A stretch of 64,000 nt of DNA from [Clostridium] clostridioforme AGR2157 (GTDB lineage Bacteria; Bacillota; Clostridia; Lachnospirales; Lachnospiraceae), in NCBI RefSeq assembly GCF_000424325.1, contig NZ_KE384163.1:92797-156796 (forward strand), read 5' to 3'. The notes under the pieces are model-generated. The model was given only the letters and a program-made list of their open reading frames with translations. It was not told the DNA's origin and made no database searches. The stretch's first letter is position 1; every line of letters starts with the position of its first letter. A program made the translations under genes and the position numbers. This document shows positions 25,168 through 34,345 of the stretch, one piece after another.

Positions 25168-27225
25168 ATGTTGAACAGACAGCCGGTAAACTCGTTAAAA
25201 GGAATTGGCGAGAAGACAGGCAAACTATTTGAAAAACTTGGGGTCGTCACCATAGATGACCTTCTGTCCTATTATCCCAGGGCATACGATGCATACGAGG
25301 CTCCGGTGTCCATAGGGCAGTTAAAGGAGCAGACCATCATGGCTGTGGAGTCGGCGCTGGTGAGGGGAGCCGACCTGCTGCGCCTGGGCCATATGCAGAT
25401 TGTCTCGGTGCAGCTTAAGGACCTGACTGGCTCCCTCCAGGTATCCTGGTATAACATGCCCTACATGAGGGCAAATTTAAAGACCGGCGTGAAGTATGTA
25501 TTCCGGGGCAGGGTGGTTAAGAAAAGGGGCCGGATGGTCATGGAACAGCCGGAGGTATTTACCCCGGAAAGCTACGAGGCCCTGGCAGGCTCCATGCAGC
25601 CTGTATACGGACAGACCAGGGGACTGAGCAATAAGACCATTGTGCGGGCGCAGCAGATGGCCCTGGAAGTGCGGAAGATGGAGCGGGAGTACATGCCGCC
25701 GGATTTAAGGCGCAGGTATGAGCTGGCGGAAATCAATTACGCCATGGAGCACATCCATTTCCCGGCTGACCAGACAGAACTTCTCTTGGCCAGGAAACGT
25801 CTGGTATTTGACGAGTTCTTTATGTTCCTGGCTGGAGTCAGGCGTCTGAAGGAGCACAGGGAGGACAGGCGTTCTGCCTTTATGATAAAGGAGGCAGAAG
25901 AGGTGGCTGCCTTTAAATCCAGTCTGCCCTACGCCCTTACAGGGGCACAGGAGAGGGCTCTGAGGGAAGTATATGACGATATGGGAAGCGGTCTGGTGAT
26001 GAACCGCCTGATTCAGGGAGATGTGGGATCCGGCAAGACCATCATTGCCATTCTGGCCCTGCTGGAGGCTGCATATAATGGATATCAGGGCGCGCTTATG
26101 GTACCCACGGAGGTGCTGGCCAGACAGCACTTTGAATCCATGACCAGCCTTTTTGAAAAGCAGGGAATCGAAAAGGTTCCTGTGCTGGTCACCGGCTCCA
26201 TGACGGCCAAGGAAAAACGTCTGGCATATGCAAGGATTGCCGGCCATGAAGCGGACATCATAATCGGCACCCATGCCCTGATTCAGGAAAAGGTGGTGTA
26301 CGACAACCTTGCCCTGGTTATCACCGATGAGCAGCACCGCTTTGGTGTGGGACAGAGGGAACTTCTCAGCAGCAAGGGACAGGAACCGCATGTGCTGGTT
26401 ATGAGCGCCACGCCCATTCCGCGTACACTGGCCATCATCCTGTACGGGGATTTGGATATATCTGTCATAGATGAACTGCCTGCGGGACGACAGACCATAA
26501 AGAACTGTGTGGTGGATCCGGGCTATCGTCCAAAGGCATATGCATTTATCGAGCGCCAGGTGGCCGAGGGCCATCAGGCTTATGTCATCTGTCCCATGGT
26601 GGAGGAGAGCGAGATGATTGAGGCAGAGAATGTGCTGGATTACACCAAGTCCCTGAAGAAAGCGCTGCCGCCGTCCGTTATAGTGGAATATCTCCACGGC
26701 AAGATGAAGGGCAAGGAGAAGAATGCAATTATGGAGCGCTTTGCGGCAGGGGAAATACATGTCCTGGTATCCACCACTGTCATCGAGGTAGGAGTCAATG
26801 TGCCAAATGCAACGGTGATGATGATTGAAAATGCAGAGAGGTTCGGCCTGGCCCAGCTTCATCAGCTCCGCGGGCGGGTAGGCAGAGGAAAGGACCAGTC
26901 CTACTGCATCATGGTCAACTGTTCCCGGGACGAAGGGGCAGGAGAGCGCCTGGATATACTGAACCGTTCCAATGACGGGTTTTACATTGCCTCAGAGGAT
27001 TTGAAGCTGCGGGGACCTGGGGATATCTTCGGACTGCGCCAGAGAGGGGATATGGAATTTAAACTGGCAGATATATTCACGGATGCCAATATTTTAAAAA
27101 AGGTTTCAGAGGAAGTGAACCGGCTTCTGGATGATGACCCTCAGCTGGAAAAGGATGAGCACAGGGAGCTAAAGCGGATGGTGGAGGATTACCTGGGAAC
27201 CAATTATGAGAAGCTGAACCTGTAG
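25168..27225 (+). CDS. recG: ATP-dependent DNA helicase RecG
   Basis: RecG remodels stalled forks and Holliday junctions. The 685-residue product has the N-terminal wedge/OB domain (SLKGIGEKTGKLFEKLGV, YYPRAY), Walker A GDVGSGKT, the DEQH box (ITDEQHRFGVGQR), MSATPIPRT and the C-terminal helicase motifs (STTVIEVGVNVPNAT, QLRGRVGRG, LRGPGDIFGLRQ). GGAGG lies before the ATG. The yloU-fakA ... recG ... rsmD-coaD order is a Firmicutes backbone arrangement, here with extra genes between. Confidence 0.97.
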   Translation: MLNRQPVNSLKGIGEKTGKLFEKLGVVTIDDLLSYYPRAYDAYEAPVSIGQLKEQTIMAVESALVRGADLLRLGHMQIVSVQLKDLTGSLQVSWYNMPYMRANLKTGVKYVFRGRVVKKRGRMVMEQPEVFTPESYEALAGSMQPVYGQTRGLSNKTIVRAQQMALEVRKMEREYMPPDLRRRYELAEINYAMEHIHFPADQTELLLARKRLVFDEFFMFLAGVRRLKEHREDRRSAFMIKEAEEVAAFKSSLPYALTGAQERALREVYDDMGSGLVMNRLIQGDVGSGKTIIAILALLEAAYNGYQGALMVPTEVLARQHFESMTSLFEKQGIEKVPVLVTGSMTAKEKRLAYARIAGHEADIIIGTHALIQEKVVYDNLALVITDEQHRFGVGQRELLSSKGQEPHVLVMSATPIPRTLAIILYGDLDISVIDELPAGRQTIKNCVVDPGYRPKAYAFIERQVAEGHQAYVICPMVEESEMIEAENVLDYTKSLKKALPPSVIVEYLHGKMKGKEKNAIMERFAAGEIHVLVSTTVIEVGVNVPNATVMMIENAERFGLAQLHQLRGRVGRGKDQSYCIMVNCSRDEGAGERLDILNRSNDGFYIASEDLKLRGPGDIFGLRQRGDMEFKLADIFTDANILKKVSEEVNRLLDDDPQLEKDEHRELKRMVEDYLGTNYEKLNL

Positions 27226-27262
27226 TGGATTTTTTAGGAGCAGTAGAAAGGAGTGTTTTACC

Positions 27263-27778
27263 ATGAATGAGACATTGAATACGATTTTGACCAGGAGAAG
27301 TACCAGAAAGTTTTCAGACAAGCCCATTCCTGAGGATGAGATGGAGCTGATTGTACAGGCAGCCCTTCATGCGCCCAGCGGAATGGGACTCCAGACATGG
27401 CAGTTTACGGTTGTGAGAAACAGGGAGAAAATCCAGATGCTGGCAGCGGCCATTGAAAAGACGCTGGACCGTCAGGGATATGATATGTACCAGCCCCAGG
27501 TCCTGGTTATTCCGTCCAATGAAAAGGAGAGCCGTTTTGGCAGGGAAGACGATGCGTGTGCCATGGAAAACATTTTCCTTGCCGCCCATTCCCTTGGAAT
27601 CGGTTCTGTGTGGATTAACCAGCTCCAGGGAATCTGCGATGAGCCGGCCATCCGTCAGATACTGACATCCTTTGGAGTGCCTTCTGACCATGTGGTATAC
27701 GGTATGGCGGCTCTTGGATACACGGCCGACACTAAGGCGGATAAGGCCCGTACAGGTAAAGTGGTATATGTGGATTAG
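27263..27778 (+). CDS. Nitroreductase family flavoprotein
   Basis: A 171-residue FMN-dependent oxidoreductase of the nitroreductase superfamily. It shows the N-terminal RRSTRKFSDKPIPEDEMELIVQAALHAPSGMGLQTWQF (FMN phosphate and ring binding) and AAHSLGIGSVWINQL. The substrate is not deducible. AAGGAG precedes the ATG; a strong bidirectional terminator follows. Confidence 0.92.
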   Translation: MNETLNTILTRRSTRKFSDKPIPEDEMELIVQAALHAPSGMGLQTWQFTVVRNREKIQMLAAAIEKTLDRQGYDMYQPQVLVIPSNEKESRFGREDDACAMENIFLAAHSLGIGSVWINQLQGICDEPAIRQILTSFGVPSDHVVYGMAALGYTADTKADKARTGKVVYVD

Positions 27779-27810
27779 TCTGCATCTGTGCGACTTATAT
27801 ATGTATGACA

Positions 27811-27850
27811 AAATCCCCAGACTGTGTTTAACACATAGTCTGGGGATTTT
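27811..27850. terminator. Bidirectional intrinsic terminator
   Basis: AAATCCCCAGACTGTG pairs with CATAGTCTGGGGATTT around a TTTAACA loop with one mismatch. It has T-rich ends on both strands and serves the converging nitroreductase and SASP genes. Confidence 0.85.
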
Positions 27851-27907
27851 CTGCTGTTTCCAGCAATGATACAATCTTACTTCAGAAATCCTTCAGAAAG
27901 GGAGGAT

Positions 27908-28111
27908 TTATTTACCTGCCATCTGACGCTCCTGGGCTTCAATCATCTTCTTAACCATATAGCCACCTACGGAACCATTCTGTGCAGAAGTCAGGTTACC
28001 ATTGTATCCGTTGGTTAACGGTACACCAATCTCGTTAGCAACCTCCATCTTAAATCTGTCCATTGCTTCCTTTGCTTCAGGTACATTTGTTCTGTTAGAA
28101 TTGTTAGACAT
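27908..28111 (-). CDS. Alpha/beta-type small acid-soluble spore protein
   Basis: SASPs coat and protect DNA in the dormant spore and are degraded on germination. The 67-residue protein has the germination protease region KMEVANEIG and the family end LTSAQNGSVGGYMVKKMIEAQE. AAGGAGGCG precedes the start. A sigma-G promoter is expected, but none could be assigned confidently. Confidence 0.96.
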   Translation of the reverse strand: MSNNSNRTNVPEAKEAMDRFKMEVANEIGVPLTNGYNGNLTSAQNGSVGGYMVKKMIEAQERQMAGK

Positions 28112-28138
28112 AATAAAACGCCTCCTTGTATTATATTT

Positions 28139-28166
28139 GCCATGAAATTGTTTAGTGGTTCATGGC
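28139..28166. promoter_or_regulatory. Inverted repeat upstream of the SASP gene
   Basis: GCCATGAA (28139-28146) and TTCATGGC (28159-28166) form a perfect 8-bp dyad with a 12-bp spacer, 28-55 bp upstream of the SASP start and within the likely promoter. A binding site is possible; it may also fall in the transcript leader. Confidence 0.35.
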
Positions 28167-28514
28167 TTGTTTTGTGTTACAATCCTATTATGTGATGATT
28201 CAAAAATTATAAACTAGAAGGTTCTTCGTATTCTGGTTAAAACAGGAAACCGTTTTTTTGTTCTTATGGACATATGAAACTGTTTTAAATAGTATAGTAG
28301 AAGTTGATATTTATTTTTAAGGAGGCGGTATTGGATGAAGAAATCTATGACAGGTTAGGATTTTAGAAATCCAAAACAAGGATGGGAAATTAAAAAGAAT
28401 TAGTTCTATGGCATGAGCAGAAGTTTATGTTTTCTGTTCCGGGAAACCAACGCAAAACCGTGAATTTTCAATCGTAAATATTAAGAGTAATTTAAAGGAT
28501 TTTGCTTGTACATA
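28167..28514. other. Intergenic stretch without recognisable gene
   Basis: About 350 bp of AT-rich DNA between the SASP and AIM24-family genes. An AAGGAGG at 28319-28325 precedes a TTG reading only 11 codons (LDEEIYDRLGF) before a stop. It is probably a chance site or a remnant. Nothing else could be supported. Confidence 0.4.
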
Positions 28515-28523
28515 TGGTATACT
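28515..28523 (+). promoter_or_regulatory. Extended -10 promoter of the AIM24-family gene
   Basis: TGGTATACT (28515-28523) is an extended -10 (TGnTATACT); no good -35 lies at the usual distance. It leaves a leader of about 30 nt with AAGGAGG at 28545-28551. Confidence 0.5.
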
Positions 28524-28561
28524 GTTACACAAATGAAATTATCTTAAGGAGGAAACACTAC

Positions 28562-29239
28562 ATGGATTACAGGATGTTGGGAGATATACTGCCGGCCGTT
28601 GAAGTCAAGCTGCAGGCTGGAGAAGCTATGTATACGCAGTCCGGAGGCATGGCCTGGATGAGCGACGGTTTCACATTGGACTCCAATGTGAAAGGAGGGC
28701 TTATGAAGGGACTGGGAAGGATGTTTTCCGGCGAATCCCTGTTCATGGCTACCTATACGGCGTCCAGACCGGACAGTGTCATTGCATTTGCATCCACTGT
28801 ACCGGGGAAGATATTGGCAATAGATACGGCAAAGACCAGCCTGATTTGCCAGAAGGGAGCATTTCTATGCGCCCAGACAACGGTTGAAATAAACACCGTA
28901 CTGACTAAGAAGTTTACGGCCGGATTCTTTGGCGGAGAAGGCTTCATCCTTCAGCAGATACAGGGAAGCGGCATGGCATTCCTGGAGGTGGATGGAGATG
29001 TGGTGGAGAGGGTTCTGGCTCCCGGAGAAGTGATTAAGGTGGATACAGGAAATGTATTCGCCTTTGAACCCAGCATATCCTATGAAATCGAGACAATGAA
29101 AGGCGTGAAGAATATCCTGTTCGGCGGTGAAGGGCTGTTCCTCACAAAACTGACAGGTCCGGGCAAGGTATACATGCAGACTATGAACATTGCGGAATTT
29201 ACCGGACGGATTGCCCAGGGGCTTCCCACTTCCAAATAA
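28562..29239 (+). CDS. AIM24 / TIGR00266 family protein
   Basis: A 225-residue all-beta protein of the AIM24 (tryptophan RNA-binding attenuator-like fold) family. It has VEVKLQAGEAMYTQSGGMAWMSDGF, the repeated GGEGLFLTKLTGPGKVYMQT and GGEGFILQQIQGSGMAFLE motifs, and several glycine-rich turns. Bacterial function is not established. The start is set at the ATG at 28562, since an in-frame extension upstream overlaps the -10 element. Monocistronic by appearance. Confidence 0.9.
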   Translation: MDYRMLGDILPAVEVKLQAGEAMYTQSGGMAWMSDGFTLDSNVKGGLMKGLGRMFSGESLFMATYTASRPDSVIAFASTVPGKILAIDTAKTSLICQKGAFLCAQTTVEINTVLTKKFTAGFFGGEGFILQQIQGSGMAFLEVDGDVVERVLAPGEVIKVDTGNVFAFEPSISYEIETMKGVKNILFGGEGLFLTKLTGPGKVYMQTMNIAEFTGRIAQGLPTSK

Positions 29240-29356
29240 TGAGGGAAATGTTGCAAAAATCCTAAAAAAACCCTTGTATATCTGGAATTTTCATATTATA
29301 CTTGTTTGGTATGAAAATTGCTGTAAATACGCAGCGTATGGAAGCGGGAGTAATGA

Positions 29357-29914
29357 ATGAGAGTAATCGCAGGCAGCGCCAGAAGGCTGCTTTTAAAGAC
29401 ACTGGATGGGCTGGATACCAGGCCCACCACTGATAGAATTAAGGAAACGCTGTTTAACATGCTTCAGCCGGATTTGCCGGACTGTATGTTTCTGGACCTT
29501 TTTTCCGGCAGCGGAGCCATCGGGATTGAAGCGCTGAGCCGGGGAGCCGGTCTGGCTGTGATGATTGAGAACAATCCAAAGGCATTGGAGTGCATCCGCG
29601 AGAACCTGGTGAGGACAAAGCTGGAGGGCAGGGCCATGGTGATGGGCTGTGACGTGATAACCGGACTGAAGCGCCTGGAGGGCAAGAATTACAGGTTTGA
29701 TATTGTTTTCATGGATCCGCCCTATAATCACGAGTATGAACGGCTGGTTCTGGATTATCTGAGCCATTCCCCCATGGTTGCGGAGGATACCCTGATTGTA
29801 ATTGAGGCATCTAAGGAAACTGAGTTTGGATGGCTGGAAGAATCCGGCTGGCATATGATAAAAAGCAAAGAGTATAAGACCAACAAGCACGTGTTCGTTG
29901 GCAGAGGAGAGTAG
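29357..29914 (+). CDS. rsmD: 16S rRNA (guanine966-N2)-methyltransferase
   Basis: RsmD methylates G966 of 16S rRNA with SAM. The 185-residue protein begins MRVIAGSARR, with LDTRPTTDRIKETLFNML, the SAM motif FLDLFSGSGAIGIEALSRGA and the catalytic (D/N)PPY motif in VFMDPPYNHEY. It abuts coaD, the conserved rsmD-coaD pair. Confidence 0.96.
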   Translation: MRVIAGSARRLLLKTLDGLDTRPTTDRIKETLFNMLQPDLPDCMFLDLFSGSGAIGIEALSRGAGLAVMIENNPKALECIRENLVRTKLEGRAMVMGCDVITGLKRLEGKNYRFDIVFMDPPYNHEYERLVLDYLSHSPMVAEDTLIVIEASKETEFGWLEESGWHMIKSKEYKTNKHVFVGRGE

Positions 29915-30409
29915 ATGAGGACAGCAGTATATCCGGGAAGCTTTGACCCAGTTACATTAGGCCATTATGACATCATAGAGCGCACAGCAAAGATGGTGGA
30001 TAAATTAATCATCGGGGTCCTTAACAATAAGGCAAAATGCCCGTTGTTTTCTGCCCAGGAACGTGTTAATATGTTAAAGGAAGTGACTGCGTCTCTGCAT
30101 AACGTGGAGATTCAGTCTTTTGAAGGCCTGCTCATTGACTTTGTGCGCAGGAATCATGCGGATATCGTGGTCAGGGGCCTGCGGGCCATTACGGATTTTG
30201 AATACGAGCTTCAGATGGCGCAGACCAACAGGGTCATTGCGCCGGAGATTGATACTATATTTTTGACTACTAATTTAAAATATTCATATTTGAGTTCCAG
30301 CATCGTGAAAGAGATTGCGGAGTACGAGGGGGATATCAATGAATTCCTCCATCCGGTCATTGCAGCCAGGGTAAGAGAGAAGCTGGAGGAGAGGAGACGG
30401 TTGACATGA
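29915..30409 (+). CDS. coaD: Phosphopantetheine adenylyltransferase
   Basis: CoaD makes dephospho-CoA from 4'-phosphopantetheine and ATP. The 164-residue protein has the nucleotidyltransferase signature [18 protein letters not shown], the [18 protein letters not shown] motif, and [19 protein letters not shown]. Its ATG immediately follows the rsmD stop, so the two are coupled. Confidence 0.97.
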   Translation: MRTAVYPGSFDPVTLGHYDIIERTAKMVDKLIIGVLNNKAKCPLFSAQERVNMLKEVTASLHNVEIQSFEGLLIDFVRRNHADIVVRGLRAITDFEYELQMAQTNRVIAPEIDTIFLTTNLKYSYLSSSIVKEIAEYEGDINEFLHPVIAARVREKLEERRRLT

Positions 30410-31044
30410 TGAGTAGGATAGAGCAGTTAATCAGTGAAATCGAGGAATATATAGACAGTTGTAAATTCCAGGCATTATCCAACAGCAAGATTATTGTTAA
30501 TAAGGAAGAGCTGGAGGAACTGCTGGTAGAGCTGCGACTCAGGATACCGGATGAAATCAAGAAGTATCAGAAAATCATCAGCCAGCAGGAGACCATTTTA
30601 AATGAAGCCCAGGCCCAGGCGGATGCCATGCTGGATGATGCCAAGAAGCAGGCGGATTCCATGGTAGCACAGGCCAGCGAACAGACTTCGGAGATGATTA
30701 ATGAGCATGAAATCATGCAGCGCGCATATGCCCATGCCAATGAAGTGGTGGAGCAGGCCAGTATACAGGCCCAGGCCATCGTGGACTCTGCCGTGAACGA
30801 TGCCAATGGAATCCGCCAGAGTTCCATCCAGTATACTGACGACATGCTGCGCAGCCTTCAGACCATCATCAACCATACCATGGAGGGTGCAAGAGGACGT
30901 TTCGATGCCTTCATGACTTCCATGCAGTCCAGCTATGACATTGTTTCCTCCAACCGAAATGAACTTTCAGGAGGCATTGTGAGGCCGGAGGAGGGCGAAG
31001 GCCAGGCTCCTCAGGATATGGATGACGGCCAGCAGCAGGCATAG
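30406..31044 (+). CDS. Coiled-coil protein downstream of coaD, 212 aa
   Basis: The start overlaps the coaD stop (ATGATGAG), so it is translationally coupled. The protein has an N-terminal helix-rich part ([18 protein letters not shown]) and a long alanine-rich coiled coil (residues ~65-150, repeating A-Q-A-D-A type heptads) resembling the V-type ATPase subunit H / DivIVA-like annotation often attached to such proteins. It ends in a Gly/Gln/Asp-rich tail. Function unknown; a role in cell envelope or division organisation is only a guess. Confidence 0.8.
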   Translation: MMSRIEQLISEIEEYIDSCKFQALSNSKIIVNKEELEELLVELRLRIPDEIKKYQKIISQQETILNEAQAQADAMLDDAKKQADSMVAQASEQTSEMINEHEIMQRAYAHANEVVEQASIQAQAIVDSAVNDANGIRQSSIQYTDDMLRSLQTIINHTMEGARGRFDAFMTSMQSSYDIVSSNRNELSGGIVRPEEGEGQAPQDMDDGQQQA

Positions 31045-31045
31045 G

Positions 31046-31996
31046 CTACCGGCACAGGGATACATAAAATATAAGACAGGAAAGCGCGCTGTGGAGTATT
31101 TTCCACAGCATATAATGCCGGATGGACAATCCGGCATTTTTTAATACGCTTTTTGTCTGAAATATGCCTGAGAATCCGCCGAAGGCAGCGGAACCGATGA
31201 TAAGGAGGGCTCCTATTTTTCCGGGGACAGAGGATGCGATGATCTGGATGCCGGTGGTGATTTCCACACTTCCCAGCAGGGCCGGGCGGAGCAGGGGGGG
31301 AATCTGAAACGGGAATACGGTCAGATACAGGGCCAGGATGGAGAACAGCATGATATAGCCTCCTATTTTCACCATGGTCTCAAAGCAGCTCATCATGTGG
31401 GCGTCAAAGGAAAAGCAGGCTTCGGTCTCCGGTTCTGCCTGTGCTGTTACCGGGCATGTTTCACCATGGGTATTCCTTTTATAATGATAGCAGTATCTTG
31501 CTAGTATGGAGATGGGAAGTATGGGCAGATACAGGGCTGCCAGGACAGCCCAAAGCGGACAGGGCGATGCCATGGAGGGAATCAGGGCAATCTGGGCCAT
31601 TACATATCCCAGCACAAACATGGGACTGGGATGATTGCTGATGGCCAGCAGGTATTTTCCCTCCTGGGCAGAGAGCCTTCCCTGGTCCAAAAAGTCGCTG
31701 GTGGTCTTGGCACCCATGGGATAACCGCATAAAAGCCCGCTCATGAGGCAGAAGCTGCCCTGGTCTGACAGGGACAGGATACCTGAGAGGATGGGCTTAA
31801 AAGGGCCTGTGAGGATGTGGATGGCATCCATGGCCACGATGACGCCGGAGCATATCATGAAGGGAAGGAGGGTGGGAAGAACTGCATTTCCCCAAAGCAC
31901 AAGTCCCTGCCGGGCACCTTCCAGTGCAAGTCCGGGGTTGAACAGCAGCATGAGCAGACAGAGGACAGACAGAATGCCTCCTATGGATTTTTTCAT
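31046..31996 (-). CDS. ylbJ: Sporulation integral membrane protein YlbJ
   Basis: A 316-residue polytopic membrane protein of the nucleoside-recognition (Gate) fold. Evidence: SIGGILSVLCLLMLLFNPGLALEGARQGLVLWGNAVLPTLLPFMICSG, the SGLLCGYPMGAKTTSDF motif, and FGGFSGIFQTKSVLKNAGL. YlbJ is needed for spore cortex formation in Bacillus, where it sits beside coaD and rsmD. Here it converges on that block. The ATG at 31996 is chosen by homology to the family N-terminus, with a modest AGGTG upstream. The last ~30 codons overlap the coaD-operon terminator. Confidence 0.92.
   Translation of the reverse strand: MKKSIGGILSVLCLLMLLFNPGLALEGARQGLVLWGNAVLPTLLPFMICSGVIVAMDAIHILTGPFKPILSGILSLSDQGSFCLMSGLLCGYPMGAKTTSDFLDQGRLSAQEGKYLLAISNHPSPMFVLGYVMAQIALIPSMASPCPLWAVLAALYLPILPISILARYCYHYKRNTHGETCPVTAQAEPETEACFSFDAHMMSCFETMVKIGGYIMLFSILALYLTVFPFQIPPLLRPALLGSVEITTGIQIIASSVPGKIGALLIIGSAAFGGFSGIFQTKSVLKNAGLSIRHYMLWKILHSALSCLIFYVSLCR
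31114..31142 (+). terminator. Intrinsic terminator after the coaD operon
   Basis: AATGCCGGAT (31114-31123) and ATCCGGCATT (31129-31138) pair perfectly and are followed by TTTT. A second hairpin (GCTGTGGA...TCCACAGC) lies just before. Both sit inside the 3' coding end of the converging ylbJ. Confidence 0.85.
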
Positions 31997-32048
31997 ACGC
32001 ACCTGAATACAATGGTTTATACAAATATATTGTAAAGGGTGGTGGGCT

Positions 32049-32912
32049 ATGCCTTTGATTCTTATTTTACTGCTGGCGGTATTCCAGTGTTCCATTACCA
32101 ATTATCTGATTACGAATCCGGATTATTACCAGTTGGGGCCGTATTCCTGGGAGAGTAATGATTTCAGGGCCATGCGTCTGGGGAATGCCGTGGCAAGGCT
32201 TGACAGCCTGGACACGGATATGGTCACTACCCTGATGGTGGAACACGATTATGACCTTACAGGTCTTAAGGACACCAGATATAATAAAAGGATGCTGGCT
32301 GCTGCCAGGCCTGTGGACTACAGAAAGCTGAAACACGCATATGAGACCGTTCTGGGGGATTTAAAGTATTTTCCAATACCAAAAAGTCAGAATAAGGACA
32401 CACCGGAGGTGGTGTTTGAGGACGGCTGGATGGATGGGCGGGGGTATGTAAGCGGCGGGGATGGCGGCGGCCGGGGGGACAGTCAGGCAGGAGGCAGTCA
32501 GCAAAACAGCCCAAAACGCCGCCATGAAGGCTGCGATATCATGGGATCAAAAATGCCGTCCGGATATTATCCTGTTGTCAGCATGACGGACGGAGTCATC
32601 GAAAAAATCGGATGGCTGGAGATGGGGGGATGGCGCATAGGCGTGCGGGCTCCTGGGGGAGCCTATCTGTACTATGCGCATCTCTATGACTATGCCGGGG
32701 ATTTTAAGGAGGGGGACAGGGTTAAGGCAGGGGAACTCATCGGATATATGGGGGATACGGGATACGGAAAGACAGAGGGGACCAGAGGGAATTTTGACGT
32801 ACATCTCCATGTGGGAATCTATATTAAGACGGACCACAATGAGGAGATGAGCGTGAATCCTTACTGGATCCTTAAATGGCTGGAAAAGAGGCGGCTGGTG
32901 TTTACATATTAG
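32049..32912 (+). CDS. M23 family metallopeptidase (LytM-like)
   Basis: A 287-residue protein with an N-terminal hydrophobic segment (LILILLLAVFQCSITNYLI) acting as signal or anchor. A short region follows, then a C-terminal M23/LytM domain with zinc ligands in RRHEGCDIM (HxxxD) and FDVHLHVGIY (HxH). GWLEMGGWRIGVRAPGGAYLYYAHL is typical of the fold. It probably cuts peptidoglycan cross-bridges outside the membrane. It is divergently arranged with ylbJ, 52 bp apart, so shared sporulation control is possible; no promoter could be assigned with confidence. It overlaps the converging acyltransferase by 11 bp. Confidence 0.9.
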   Translation: MPLILILLLAVFQCSITNYLITNPDYYQLGPYSWESNDFRAMRLGNAVARLDSLDTDMVTTLMVEHDYDLTGLKDTRYNKRMLAAARPVDYRKLKHAYETVLGDLKYFPIPKSQNKDTPEVVFEDGWMDGRGYVSGGDGGGRGDSQAGGSQQNSPKRRHEGCDIMGSKMPSGYYPVVSMTDGVIEKIGWLEMGGWRIGVRAPGGAYLYYAHLYDYAGDFKEGDRVKAGELIGYMGDTGYGKTEGTRGNFDVHLHVGIYIKTDHNEEMSVNPYWILKWLEKRRLVFTY

Positions 32913-34185
32913 GAGGCCGCTTCCTCACACGCCCCAAAGCACCAAAAAGAATCTCACAGGCCCTGTCCATACACAGGACTATCGTATTGTCGTACAGGAA
33001 GGCGAGGGCCAGGCTGATGGCAAGGGTAAGCAGAAAGGATACCAGTATGCCGCCTGCAATCCCAAAGGACAAACCATTGATGCCAAACACGTCGCCCACG
33101 ATCCGGTGCAGCACCAGCCAGTGAACCAGGAGAATGGAGAAGCTGTACCTGCCTATGGCGGAAAGCACGGTGGGAATCCTTGAAAACAGATGGTCCCCAT
33201 GCTTTCGGAAGAAGAGAAATACGGCGCAGGTAAAGAGCATCTGGGGAGGCGCGTTGTTGTAAACCAGTGGGCCCAGGCTCTCCGAGGTCATGATGGAAGC
33301 CGCCATTACCAGCCCTGACAACAGGCCTGCTGTCAGGAACAGCCGGTAATGTTTCATGGCAGACTGGGTGGTGCAGTAATATCCCAGCAGGAAAATGGAA
33401 TCCCATGATGCCAGGAAGGCGGAGGCTGCAAACTGTACATGAACCAGAGGGCCATAGGTGTAGATGAAATGCAGGATAAAAATGACTGCGGTCAGCGCCT
33501 CCAGCATGGATTCTGTCATGTGTTTTAACATGATCCGGAAAAAGGGGGCTGCAACGTAAAACATCAGGATTATATACACCAGCCAGAAATGAGGTGTTTG
33601 GCCGCTGTCATTGGACAGGAAGCTTTGAATCAGGCTTCCCCAGTTTCCGGGACTGAGGGCGGAGATGCCTTCCACATAAAAGAAGTAAAACAGGTAATAG
33701 GCAAAACAGGGTATCAGCACCCTGACAAAGCGCCTGGAATAAAATTGCAGGACGGATTCCTCCTTTCCTCCCAGCAGAAGCGCCCCGCTGAGCATCATGA
33801 ACAGCAGGTTGCAGCTTAAGCCCAGACCGGCCACGGCCGCCATCACATTTCTGGTAAAGGTATGGGGCATAAGCACAGCGTAAGCCGGTTCCAATACATG
33901 AACGAGGATGACCAGAAAGGCAGCCAGTACCCTCAGATAGTCCATATATACAATGCGTCCGGGCTTATTTCTGTATCCGCAAAGCAGCTCCCTCACATAA
34001 CCGGGGGAAGCCCCGGCCCGCCTGATGTGAATCAGGCAGGAGCATGCGGCGAGAACAGCGGCGGCGGCATAATGCTTTAGGCGCAGCGGCCGGATGGGAA
34101 TGCCGTAACGAAGCTCCATGAGTATATATATAAGTGTGGTCAAAACAATAAATATCAACCCGTAGCGAAGTTTCTTTCCATTCAT
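32902..34185 (-). CDS. Acyltransferase 3 family membrane protein
   Basis: A 427-residue membrane protein with about ten hydrophobic helices and the acyltransferase-3 entry motif (YMDYLRVLAAFLVILVHV). The usual R and H residues lie in that first core helix. It includes SRRFVRVLIPCFAYYLFYFF and LSNDSGQTPHFWLVYIILMFYVAAPFF. Such proteins O-acetylate envelope polysaccharides or glycolipids; the acceptor is unknown. The start was set at MNGKKLRYG because GGGAG lies upstream; the longer in-frame extension lacks one. Confidence 0.88.
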   Translation of the reverse strand: MNGKKLRYGLIFIVLTTLIYILMELRYGIPIRPLRLKHYAAAAVLAACSCLIHIRRAGASPGYVRELLCGYRNKPGRIVYMDYLRVLAAFLVILVHVLEPAYAVLMPHTFTRNVMAAVAGLGLSCNLLFMMLSGALLLGGKEESVLQFYSRRFVRVLIPCFAYYLFYFFYVEGISALSPGNWGSLIQSFLSNDSGQTPHFWLVYIILMFYVAAPFFRIMLKHMTESMLEALTAVIFILHFIYTYGPLVHVQFAASAFLASWDSIFLLGYYCTTQSAMKHYRLFLTAGLLSGLVMAASIMTSESLGPLVYNNAPPQMLFTCAVFLFFRKHGDHLFSRIPTVLSAIGRYSFSILLVHWLVLHRIVGDVFGINGLSFGIAGGILVSFLLTLAISLALAFLYDNTIVLCMDRACEILFGALGRVRKRPPNM

Positions 34186-34345
34186 ATAGAGTGTCTCCCT
34201 GCCAATCATGTTAAAATGCCTTACAAAGTCCGTCCAAGTCTGATTTTTCCAGTATACCATTAAGCGGATAAAAAACAACTGGAATATTCCATGATTTTGT
34301 ATTATAATGATGCCTGCTATTTTTGGAAAGGTAGAATAAAAATAT

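Noticed and set aside
28319-28375. Possible small gene after AAGGAGG at 28319
   Set aside because: Only 11 codons before a stop in the best frame and 7 in the other; no similarity seen.
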